Shown here: piece by piece, positions 50,030-58,366 of the stretch
Position numbering within the stretch: the stretch's first letter is position 1
Layout: every line of letters begins with the position of its first letter
From: Acetobacteraceae bacterium
GTDB taxonomy: Bacteria; Pseudomonadota; Alphaproteobacteria; Acetobacterales; Acetobacteraceae
Assembly: GCA_947455205.1 (NCBI GenBank)
Contig: CANGNF010000013.1
Location: 1 to 64,000, forward strand
Direction: 5' to 3'
Length of the DNA: 64,000 nt
Translations under genes and position numbers: made by a program
The notes under the pieces: model-generated
Told to the model about the DNA's origin: nothing
The model's database searches: none
Seen by the model: the letters and a program-made list of their open reading frames with translations, nothing else

Positions 50030-51054
50030 TCAGTCGGCGTATTCGCCGGCGGCCTGCAGCAGCGGGCGCCAGCGGGCGATCTCGCTGACCAGGTAGGCGC
50101 GATGGGCGGCGGGGGTGACGCGTTCCACCGGCTCCGGCGCCGCGCCCAGCTCGTCCAGCCGGCGGATCACGCGCGGGTCGGCCAGGCTGGCCCGCAGCGC
50201 CTGGTTGGCGCGGGCGATGATGGCGGGCGGCGTGCCCTTCGGCGCGTAGAGGCCGTGCCAGATGGTGACCTCGAAGCCCGGCAGGCCGGCCTCGGCGGCG
50301 GTCGGCACATTCGGCAACTGCGGCAGGCGGCGGGGGGAGGCGACGGCCAGGGCGTGGACCTTGCCGCCGGCGATCTGCGGGATGGCGCCGGTGGTCTGGT
50401 CGCAGACCAGATCCACCCGGTTGCCCAGCAGCTCCGGGTAGATCGGCCCGGTGCCGCGGAACACGATGGCGGTCATCGGTGCCTGCAACTGCGCCTGCAG
50501 CAGCGTGCCGCAGAGCTGCGAGCCGGAGCCGAGGCCGGCATGCGCCAGGTTCACGCCTTCCCGCTGGGCGCGGATATGGCCGATGGCGGCGCCGAAGTCC
50601 CGCGCCGGGAAGTCCGGCCGGGCGACCCAGACCATCGGCACCGGGGTGATCAGGCCGATGCACTCGAAATCCGCGAGGGGGTCGTAGGGCAGCCGGCGAT
50701 ACAGCGCGGGCGCGGTGGCCATGCCGATATTGTGCAGCAGCAGCGTGTGGCCATCCGGCCGGGCCTGGGCCACGCGCAGCGCGCCGATCGTGCCGCCGCC
50801 GCCGGCCGCGTTCTCCACCACCACGTTCTGGCCCAGGTCGCGGCCGAGCGACTCCGCCATCAGCCGGGCGACGGCGTCGGTCGGGCCGCCGGGGGCGAAG
50901 GGGATGACGAGCGAGATGCTCTGCGTCGGCCAGGCCGGCTGGGCGCGGGCCGGTGCGGTGGCCAGGGCCGGTGCGGCCAGCAGGGTCAGCAGCGCGCGTC
51001 GGCGTAGCGTCGCGGCGCCGCCCTGCGGGACGCGGTGCAGGCAGGCCCGCGCCA
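50030..51054 (-). CDS. Bug/TctC-family solute-binding protein
   Basis: AWPTQSISLVIPFAPGGPTDAVARLMAESLGRDLGQNVVVENAAGGGGTIG; start could also be 51154. Confidence 0.9.
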
Positions 51055-51156
51055 TGCCGTTGCCGGCGCCGCGGCCAGCTTCGGCCGGGTTGCCCCCGAC
51101 CGTCCCGCCGCGCGGCTGTTCCTGCCCGGCGGCGCCGTTGCTGCCCTGCGCCATGG

Positions 51157-53142
51157 TCAGGCCTTGGGGATGCGGAACTCGTAGTCGAGTTCCTTGTGGT
51201 CGCTCTGGCCGGCCTTCTTCTTGGCGTCGAAGTCCACCACCAGGCTGGCCTTCACGCCGAAGACCGCGTCCTCGTACAGGTACTTGTCGCCATCGGCGAA
51301 GATGTGGGTGATCAGGTCGCGGTAGCCCGGCGCCTTGATCCAGAAGTGGACATGGGCGGGGCGCATCGGGCCGCGGCCCATGGCCGCCAGCACCTGGCCG
51401 GCGGGGCCGTCATGCGGCACCGGGTAATGGCTGGGGCAGACGGTCCAGAAATGCACCACGCCATCCGCCCCCGTCACGAAGCGGCCGCGCATCATGTGGG
51501 TGTTGCCGTCGCCGATCTGGCTGTCGTAGCCGCCATCCTTGTCGGCGTGCCAGACATCCACCTGGGCGCCTGGGATCGGCTTGCCCTCGGCATCGGCAAT
51601 GACGACGCGGACCTCCAGCATTTCCCCGGTCAGGCCGGGCGAGATGTTGTCGCCGTTCTTCAGCACCGGCGGATTTTCGCGGTGGAAGGGGCCGAGCACG
51701 GTGGTCTCGGTGACGCCCTCGGCATGGGCGTGGGTGATGGCGTCCACCAGCATGGTCACGCCGGTGACATCCGACAGCAGGATCCACTCGTTGCGCTTGT
51801 CCGTCACGAAGGGGCCCATGGCGGAGAGGTACTTGATGCCCATGTCCCACTCGGCCGGCGTCAGCTTCACGTCGCGGACGAAGGCATGCGCGTGCTTCAG
51901 CAGCGCGGTCATGATCTCCTTGGTGCGCGGGTTCACCTCCGGCTGGATGCGGGCCAGCACCGCCTCGGTCAGGTTGGCGTCGGTGTAGGTGATGTGGGTG
52001 TCGGGCATGGCGGGGGCTCCTGCGATGCGGATGGGGTCGGGCGAAGGCCCGCGGGATGAGGCGGGCGAAGGCCCGCGGGATGAGGCGGGCGAAGGCCCGC
52101 GGATTGAGGCAGGCGTGGGCAGGCTGATCGGGGCAGGCGTGAGGATGACGCGGCCACGGGTGCCGCTGTTGACCAGGCTGTAGGCCTCGCGCGCCTGCTC
52201 CAGCGGGAAGCTGTGGGCGATGCTGGGGGCGGGGAAGGCACCGTTCTCGAAGCAGGGGCGCAGCGCGTCCAGCAGCGTGGCGCATTCGGCGGCGCCGCGC
52301 TTCAGGCTGTCCACGCCGATCAGCCGGGCTTCCTTGCGGTAGAACGGGATGAGTTCGAGGCCGAGCTTCTCGCCCGGCGTGCCGGCGATGACGACGACGC
52401 GGCCACGCATGGCCAGCACGCCCATGGCGCTGGAGGTCAGCGGGATGTTGCCGACGCAGTCGAACACGACGTTCACGCCGCGCCCGCCGGTCAAGGCGGT
52501 GACGGCCTCACCGGGGCTGATGACGTTGAGGTCGATGAAGCGATGCGCGGTCTGCGCCGCCGGCTGGTCCGGCTGCGGCCGGCCGCGCTGGGCGGCGATG
52601 ACGGTGGCGCCGCGCTGCCGGGCGATGGCGCAGGCCGCGCCGCCGACGCCGCCGCTGGCGCCCAGCACCAGGATGGTCTCGCCCGGGTGCAGCGCGGCGT
52701 AGTCCAGGCCGATGGCCGCGGTGACGTAGTTGACGCCGACCGCGCCGGCCTGGGCGAAGCTGAGGTTGGCCGGCTTGCGCGCCAGGGCGGCGACCGGCAG
52801 GCACAGCAGCTGGGCGTGGCTGCCGTCCTTCGTGAAACCGAGGTCGCCGCCGGTGCCCCAGACCTCGGCGCCCAGCCATTCCGCCGGGCCGGCGACCACG
52901 GTGCCGGCGAAGTCGCGGCCGGGGGTGCGCGGCGGCACGGTCTGGCGCATGCGGCCCGCGACGTTCTTGGCGTCGGACGGGTTGATCGAGGCGGCGTGGA
53001 CGGCGACCAGCGCCTCCCCGGCCGCGGGCGGGGCAAAGGGCAGGTCTTCCAGGGCCAGCACATCCGGCCCGCCGAAGCGGTGGAAGCGCAGGGCGGGGGC
53101 CGTGGCCACGCCGATGCCCTTGCTGGGGATACTGCCTTCCAT
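51157..53142 (-). CDS. Continuous ORF: N-terminal zinc-type quinone oxidoreductase/MDR domain, C-terminal intradiol ring-cleavage dioxygenase (possibly two genes, the second starting at 52008)
   Basis: N-part: LRFHRFGGPDVLALEDLPF, ETILVLGASGGVGGAACAIARQRGA. C-part: TTVLGPFHRENPP, GAQVDVWHADKDGGYDSQ, MRPAHVHFWIKAPGYRDLITHIFADGD (Tyr/Tyr/His/His iron ligands). Confidence 0.85.
   Translation of the reverse strand: MEGSIPSKGIGVATAPALRFHRFGGPDVLALEDLPFAPPAAGEALVAVHAASINPSDAKNVAGRMRQTVPPRTPGRDFAGTVVAGPAEWLGAEVWGTGGDLGFTKDGSHAQLLCLPVAALARKPANLSFAQAGAVGVNYVTAAIGLDYAALHPGETILVLGASGGVGGAACAIARQRGATVIAAQRGRPQPDQPAAQTAHRFIDLNVISPGEAVTALTGGRGVNVVFDCVGNIPLTSSAMGVLAMRGRVVVIAGTPGEKLGLELIPFYRKEARLIGVDSLKRGAAECATLLDALRPCFENGAFPAPSIAHSFPLEQAREAYSLVNSGTRGRVILTPAPISLPTPASIRGPSPASSRGPSPASSRGPSPDPIRIAGAPAMPDTHITYTDANLTEAVLARIQPEVNPRTKEIMTALLKHAHAFVRDVKLTPAEWDMGIKYLSAMGPFVTDKRNEWILLSDVTGVTMLVDAITHAHAEGVTETTVLGPFHRENPPVLKNGDNISPGLTGEMLEVRVVIADAEGKPIPGAQVDVWHADKDGGYDSQIGDGNTHMMRGRFVTGADGVVHFWTVCPSHYPVPHDGPAGQVLAAMGRGPMRPAHVHFWIKAPGYRDLITHIFADGDKYLYEDAVFGVKASLVVDFDAKKKAGQSDHKELDYEFRIPKA
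52039..52110. repeat. Three tandem 24-bp units GGGCGAAGGCCCGCGGGATGAGGC
   Basis: 52039-52062, 52063-52086 and 52087-52110 (last one with minor mismatch). Confidence 0.95.
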
Positions 53143-53208
53143 GCCCGCTCCACCCTTTATGCGGTCAGCCTAGCCCTGTTCGGGCGGACGCCGCTATTCT
53201 CCGCTTAC

Positions 53209-53949
53209 ATGAACCAGACCAGCGAACTCGCCAAGGTGAAGGCGCGCATCCGCGCCCTTGCCGCCAAGACCGTGGACCGTGGCTGCTCGGAAGCCGAGGC
53301 GATGGCCGCCGCCGCCAAGGTGGGGGAACTGCTGGCCGTCTATGGCCTGACCATGGGCGAGGTGGAGCTGCGCGAGGAAGCCTGCGTGCAGCGGCGCTTC
53401 CCGGTGCTGGGCACCGCGCGCCAGGCGCTGCGCTGGGTGTTTCCGGCGGTGCTGCGGCTGTGCGAATGCCGCGGCTGGACCGATGGCAAGCAGGACTTCG
53501 TGCTGTTCGGGCTGGAGCCGGATGTGCAGATGGCCGAGTACCTGCTGGCGGTGGTCGGAAGGGCGCTGGAGACCGAGGAGGCGCGCTATCGGGCCGGGAC
53601 GGATTATGCGGCGCGGAAGCAGCCGGCGCAGGCGGTGCTGCGCAGCTTCCGCTACGGCTTTGCCGACCGGGTGGGCAAGCGGCTGGACGAGATGGCGCGC
53701 GAGCGCGAGGCCAGCGAGGCCGGGCAGCAGGCGACGTCCACCGGAACGGCGCTGGTGCTGGTGAAGCAGCAAATCATCCAGGAGAAGTTCCGCGAGCTGG
53801 GGGTGAACCTGCGCAATGTCTATTCCAGCGTGACGGTGCGCGACCGCGGTGCCTTCGGCCACGGCGCGGCGGCCGGCGGCCGGGTGGGGCTGAACCGGCC
53901 GGTGGCGGGCGGCGCCGGCGGTGGCGCGCTGCCTCGGGGGCGCAGGTGA
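53209..53949 (+). CDS. DUF2786-like domain protein
   Basis: KARIRALAAKTVDRGCSEAEAMAAAAKVGELLAVYGLTMGEVEL at the N-terminus; 246 aa. Confidence 0.75.
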   Translation: MNQTSELAKVKARIRALAAKTVDRGCSEAEAMAAAAKVGELLAVYGLTMGEVELREEACVQRRFPVLGTARQALRWVFPAVLRLCECRGWTDGKQDFVLFGLEPDVQMAEYLLAVVGRALETEEARYRAGTDYAARKQPAQAVLRSFRYGFADRVGKRLDEMAREREASEAGQQATSTGTALVLVKQQIIQEKFRELGVNLRNVYSSVTVRDRGAFGHGAAAGGRVGLNRPVAGGAGGGALPRGRR

Positions 53950-54380
53950 GCGCGCCCGACCCGCAGCGGCGCAAGGTCTATGCCTGGGAGGACCGGGAGG
54001 TGGCGCCGCGCGACCAGTCGCTGGTGCCGTATGCGCGGCTGCAGGGGCTGGTTGACCATGTCTGGGTGCAGGAGGGGCTGAGTTGGGCGCCGCTGGTGCG
54101 GCCGCTGACCAAGAAGGCCAAGCGCACCGTGGCGCGGGCGACCCGCCTGGCGATTGAGGCGCCGGAGGAACTGGCCAGCTGGGTGCTGCTGCACGAGCTG
54201 GCGCATTGCATGAGCAGCACCGCCGATGCCTACAGCGACGGGCATGGGCCGATCTTCGTGGGGTTGTACCTGAAGCTGCTGTGCGACTACGCACGGATGC
54301 CGCGTGAGGAGCTGGAAGCATCGCTGCGGAAGGCGCGGATAGAGTGGGACCCGGCGGCGCGCGCGGTGTTCGTGGAATGA
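53946..54380 (+). CDS. Small putative zinc metallohydrolase (HExxH)
   Basis: WVLLHELAHCMSSTADAYSDGHGPIFVGLYLKLL; GTG start in a GTGA overlap. Confidence 0.7.
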   Translation: MSAPDPQRRKVYAWEDREVAPRDQSLVPYARLQGLVDHVWVQEGLSWAPLVRPLTKKAKRTVARATRLAIEAPEELASWVLLHELAHCMSSTADAYSDGHGPIFVGLYLKLLCDYARMPREELEASLRKARIEWDPAARAVFVE

Positions 54381-54820
54381 ACGCGTTCTGGCGGTATTCG
54401 CTGGATTTCTACGCGCAGCCCGGGGTGATGCCGGCCTGCCTGGCGCTGCAGGACCAGCACGGCGTGGACGTGAACCTGGCGCTGCTGTGCTGCTGGGTGG
54501 GAGAGGCGCTGGACGCGGCGGCGCTGGCCGAGGCGGATGCGCTGGTGCGGGACTGGCGCGCCGAGGTGGTGCAGCCGCTGCGTGCGGTGCGGCGCTGGCT
54601 GAAGGGCCGTGACGACGCGCTGCGCGCCGAAGTGGCGACGCAGGAACTGGCCGCCGAGCAGCGTGAGCAGGCCATGCTTTACGCCTGGGCCGTGGCGCGT
54701 TGGCCGGCGGCGGGCGCGGCACCAGGCCGCCACGCCGCCGCCAACCTGGCGCTGCTGGGCGCCGCCCCGGAAGCTAGCGCCCTTGCCAGTTCGGCTTGCG
54801 CTTTTCGTGGAACGCCTTGA
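54377..54820 (+). CDS. TIGR02444/DUF2390-like protein
   Basis: FWRYSLDFYAQPGVMPACLALQDQHGVDVNLALLCCWVG; ATGA overlap with the upstream gene. Confidence 0.85.
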   Translation: MNAFWRYSLDFYAQPGVMPACLALQDQHGVDVNLALLCCWVGEALDAAALAEADALVRDWRAEVVQPLRAVRRWLKGRDDALRAEVATQELAAEQREQAMLYAWAVARWPAAGAAPGRHAAANLALLGAAPEASALASSACAFRGTP

Positions 54821-55553
54821 CGCCCTCGGCGAAGTCTTCCGACGACCGCAGCCGCGAATAGGCGTGGCCTTCGAGCTCGATCGAGATCGAGAGCGATGCG
54901 TCCTCGGTGTCGTTCAGCAGCTTCTTCGCCGTCCGCTGGGCGAGCGGGGCGAAGCGCAGCAGCTCCTTCACCAGCGCATCGGTCGTGGCCTCTAACTGGT
55001 CGTCGGCGACGACATCGGTGGCGATGCCCCATTCCAGCGCCTGCTTGGCGGGGATGCGGCGGCTGCGCATCACGATGTCCTTGGTGCGGGTGATGCCGAC
55101 GATCTTCTGCAGCCGCGCGGAACCGCCGGAGCCGGGGATCTGGCCGAGCTGCTGTTCCGGCAGCGCGTATTGCGTCGTCTCCGAACACAGGCGGAAGTCG
55201 CAGGCGAGGCTGATCTCGAAGCCGACGCCGAAGGTGTAGCCGCGATTGGCGGCGATGACCGGCTTGGAGCAGCGCGCCGGCGCCGCCATGTTCCAGGCCA
55301 GCTTGGAGACGACTTCCGGCGTGCTTTCCAGGAAGCCCATGATGTAGCCGCCGGAGGAGAAGTGCTCGCCCTCCGCGCGCAACACGATGACGCGCACGCT
55401 GTCATCCTCGTCCAGCGCCTCGAACACCTTTCTCAGTTGGTCGCGCTGCGGCATGTGGATGACGTTCAGCGGCGGGCGATGCAGGATGATGTCGGCGCGC
55501 GGGCCGGCCACCTCCACGCGGAAACCGTCCAGGTTGTCGAAGGCGCTCATCAC
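54774..55553 (-). CDS. Enoyl-CoA hydratase/crotonase family protein
   Basis: VIVLRAEGEHFSSGGYIMGF; PVIAANRGYTFGVGFEISLACDFRLCSE. Confidence 0.92.
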   Translation of the reverse strand: MMSAFDNLDGFRVEVAGPRADIILHRPPLNVIHMPQRDQLRKVFEALDEDDSVRVIVLRAEGEHFSSGGYIMGFLESTPEVVSKLAWNMAAPARCSKPVIAANRGYTFGVGFEISLACDFRLCSETTQYALPEQQLGQIPGSGGSARLQKIVGITRTKDIVMRSRRIPAKQALEWGIATDVVADDQLEATTDALVKELLRFAPLAQRTAKKLLNDTEDASLSISIELEGHAYSRLRSSEDFAEGVKAFHEKRKPNWQGR

Positions 55554-57064
55554 TCACTCTCCTGTTCGGCGGGGCGGTACTCGCCTTCCACCAGCTTGCG
55601 GCGCAGCAGCTTGCCCACCGGGGACCGTGGCACCTCGGCCACGAAGACATAGCGCCGCGGCCGCTTGAAATTGGCCAGGCCGGCGGCGCGGCAATGCGCG
55701 TCCAACTCGGCTTCTGAGACCGGCGCGCGGCGGGCGATGAAGGCGGCGACGATCTTGCCCCAACGCTCATCCGGCAGGCCGACGACGGCGACTTCGGCGA
55801 CGGCCTGATGCAGCGAGAGGCAGGATTCGATTTCCACCGGGGAGACGTTCTCCCCGCCGGTGATGATCATGTCGTCCACGCGGCCGGTGACGAAGAGGTC
55901 GCCGTCGGCGTCGAAGAAGCCGGTGTCGCCGGTGTGGTACCAGCCATCGCGCAGCGACTTCGCGTCGGCATCCGGGCGGCGCCAATAGCCCTCGAAGCTT
56001 TCATCGCCGGCGAGGGTGGCGATGATCTCGCCTTCCTGGCCTGGTTCGGCCGGTGTTGAGGTGCCGAGCTGTACGACGCGGATGCGTTGGTTGAGGCCGG
56101 CGCGGCCGGCGCTGCCTGGCTTCAGCGGCGCCTTCTGGTCCACGGTGAAGGTGTAGATCTCACTGCTGCCGTAGTGGTTGACGAAGAGCTCCGGCTTGAA
56201 GGCGGCGGTGAGGTCGCGCAGCAGCCCGTCCGTCATGCTGGCGCCGGCGAAGCCGAGCTTGCGCACGCTGGAAACATCCGTGCCGGCGAAGGCGGGGTGG
56301 TGCAGCACGTCGTGGTACACCGTGGGAACGAGGTAGAGGTTGGTGATGCGCTCGCGCTGGATCAGCCGCAACGCTTCGGCGACATCGAAGCGTGGCTGGC
56401 AGATGAAGGCGCCGCCGATGCAGGCCATGGCCAGCAGGCTGCGCACGCCCATGGTGTGATAGAGCGGCATGACGCCGAGCGTGCATTCATCGGCGCCGTA
56501 GAGGTTCTGCGCGACATGCGCGATGGCGGCGGCGCGTTCGGCGCGGTGGCGGCGCGGCACGCCCTTGGGGCGAGAGGTGGTGCCGGAAGTGTAGAGCATC
56601 ACCGACCAGTCTTCCGCGCCGGCCTGCGGCTGCGCGGGCGGCGCGGCGGCGAGCAGCGTGTCGAAGCTGGCTTCCCCGGGCAGCGCGGCGTCCAGCGTGA
56701 TGCGGGGGATTGCGCGGGTGGCGCGCGTGGCTTCGGCGGAGATGGCTTCGAACACCACGGCCTTCGCTTCGGCATCGGCGATGGCGTAGTCGATCTCCTC
56801 CGCCTTGGCGCGCCAGTTGAGCGGCGTGATGATAATGCCGGCGAATTGGCAGGCCCAGTGCAGCGTCGCCGCCTGCCAACGGTTCTGCAGCACGGTCAGC
56901 AGGTGGTCGCCGCGTTGCAGGCCAAGCCGCTGCAAGCCGGCTACGACGGCGGAGATGCGCGGGTACCATTCGGCGTAGCTCAGGCGCAGGTCGCCGTCCA
57001 CGATGGCGAGTGCGCGCGGCGTGCGTTCGACGCTGGCGAGGAAGCTGGTGCCGAGATCAAGCAT
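55550..57064 (-). CDS. AMP-binding acyl-CoA ligase
   Basis: MLYTSGTTSRPKGVPRRHR; DGWYHTGDTGFFDADGDLFVTGRVDDMIITGGENVSPVEIE. Confidence 0.94.
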   Translation of the reverse strand: MLDLGTSFLASVERTPRALAIVDGDLRLSYAEWYPRISAVVAGLQRLGLQRGDHLLTVLQNRWQAATLHWACQFAGIIITPLNWRAKAEEIDYAIADAEAKAVVFEAISAEATRATRAIPRITLDAALPGEASFDTLLAAAPPAQPQAGAEDWSVMLYTSGTTSRPKGVPRRHRAERAAAIAHVAQNLYGADECTLGVMPLYHTMGVRSLLAMACIGGAFICQPRFDVAEALRLIQRERITNLYLVPTVYHDVLHHPAFAGTDVSSVRKLGFAGASMTDGLLRDLTAAFKPELFVNHYGSSEIYTFTVDQKAPLKPGSAGRAGLNQRIRVVQLGTSTPAEPGQEGEIIATLAGDESFEGYWRRPDADAKSLRDGWYHTGDTGFFDADGDLFVTGRVDDMIITGGENVSPVEIESCLSLHQAVAEVAVVGLPDERWGKIVAAFIARRAPVSEAELDAHCRAAGLANFKRPRRYVFVAEVPRSPVGKLLRRKLVEGEYRPAEQESE

Positions 57065-57563
57065 GGGCGGTCTCCCGCAGGCGGGCGGCCGCGTCCAGCG
57101 CGGCGGCGATGATCGGCGCATAGCCGGTGCAGCGGCAGAGATGGCCGGAGAGCAGGTCGCGCAGCGCGGCTTCATCGGCATCCGGCTGCGCGCGCAGGAA
57201 GGCGTCGAGCGACATCAGGATACCCGCGGTGCAGAAGCCACATTGCAGCGCGTGGTGGCGACGGAAGGCTTCCTGCAGGATCGAGAGGCGACCAGGTGCG
57301 GGGGCGAGGCCTTCGACGGTGCGGATCTCGCAGCCCTGCACCTGCACCGCTAGCGTCAGGCAAGCGCGGGCGAGGGCGCCATCCACCTGCACGGTGCAGG
57401 CGCCGCAGACGCCGTGTTCGCAGCCGACATGCGTGCCGGTGGCGCCGAGGACGTGGCGCAGGAAATCCGTCAGCAGCATGCGCGGCTCTGCCTCGCCCTG
57501 CACCGGCGTGCCGTTCAGGGTGAAGCGGATGCTGTGGCGTTGCGTGGCGCTCAGGCGCGGCAT
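57057..57563 (-). CDS. (2Fe-2S) subunit of xanthine-dehydrogenase-family Mo hydroxylase (CoxS-like)
   Basis: GCEHGVCGACTVQVDG and LQCGFCTAGILMS...GHLCRCTGYAPI. Confidence 0.95.
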   Translation of the reverse strand: MPRLSATQRHSIRFTLNGTPVQGEAEPRMLLTDFLRHVLGATGTHVGCEHGVCGACTVQVDGALARACLTLAVQVQGCEIRTVEGLAPAPGRLSILQEAFRRHHALQCGFCTAGILMSLDAFLRAQPDADEAALRDLLSGHLCRCTGYAPIIAAALDAAARLRETAHA

Positions 57564-58366
57564 GCGGCGGCCTCCTGCATCACCTGGCGGCCGAGCTTGC
57601 GGACCAGTTGGCGGCGGTAGGTTGCGGTGGCGTGCAGGTCGTCGCGGGCATCGAGCGCGTGGGCGAAGGCGTCCAACGCGTCGTCCCATTGCGCGCTGTC
57701 GGCCGGCAACTCGCGTGCGGCGGGGTGGTCGGCGACGCCGCCGATGGCCAGGCGCACGCCGGTTGCGTGCGCGGCGGCGGCGCAGGCGACGATGGCGAAG
57801 TCGCCATGGCGGCGACCGACCTCGCGGAAGGCGTAGCCCTCGCCGGTGCGTGGCTGCGGGATGGTGATGGCCTCGATCATCTCGTCTTCATGGCGCGCGG
57901 TCTGCATCATGCCGGTGAAGAAATCCGTGGCGGCAACGCGGCGGGCGCGGCGGGCGGAGCGCAGCAGGATCTCGCCCTGCAACGCCAGCAGCACCAGCGG
58001 GATCTCCGCGCTGGGGTCGGCATGGGCGACGCTGCCGCACAGCGTGCCGCGGCTGCGGGTTTGCGCGTGGCCGACCCAGGGCAGCGCAGCGGCGAGCAGC
58101 GGGTGCAGGCTGGGGCGCGCGAGCAGGGCGGCCTGGCGGACGGCGGCGCCGATGCGCAGCGTTTCCGTGGTGGCGGTGGCCTCCGCCAGCGCGGCGATGT
58201 GCATGATATCGACCAGGACGGCGGGGCGGGCCAGGCGCATGTTCAGCATGGGCAGCAGCGACTGGCCGCCGGCGATGATGCGCGCGCCTTCGCCTTCGGC
58301 ACGCAGCGTGGCCAGCGCTTCGTCCAGCGCCTCGGCCTGCACGTAGTCGAACTTCGCGGGCTTCAT
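57551..58366 (-). CDS. FAD-binding subunit of Mo hydroxylase (CoxM-like)
   Basis: MKPAKFDYVQAEALDEALATL...ARIIAGGQSLLPMLNMRLARPAVLVDI; RGTLCGSVAHADPSAEIPL. Confidence 0.95.
   Translation of the reverse strand: MKPAKFDYVQAEALDEALATLRAEGEGARIIAGGQSLLPMLNMRLARPAVLVDIMHIAALAEATATTETLRIGAAVRQAALLARPSLHPLLAAALPWVGHAQTRSRGTLCGSVAHADPSAEIPLVLLALQGEILLRSARRARRVAATDFFTGMMQTARHEDEMIEAITIPQPRTGEGYAFREVGRRHGDFAIVACAAAAHATGVRLAIGGVADHPAARELPADSAQWDDALDAFAHALDARDDLHATATYRRQLVRKLGRQVMQEAAACRA

Noticed and set aside
53209-54820. Prophage remnant because of the DUF2786-like gene
   Set aside because: No integrase, capsid, terminase or other phage genes and no att-like repeats nearby.
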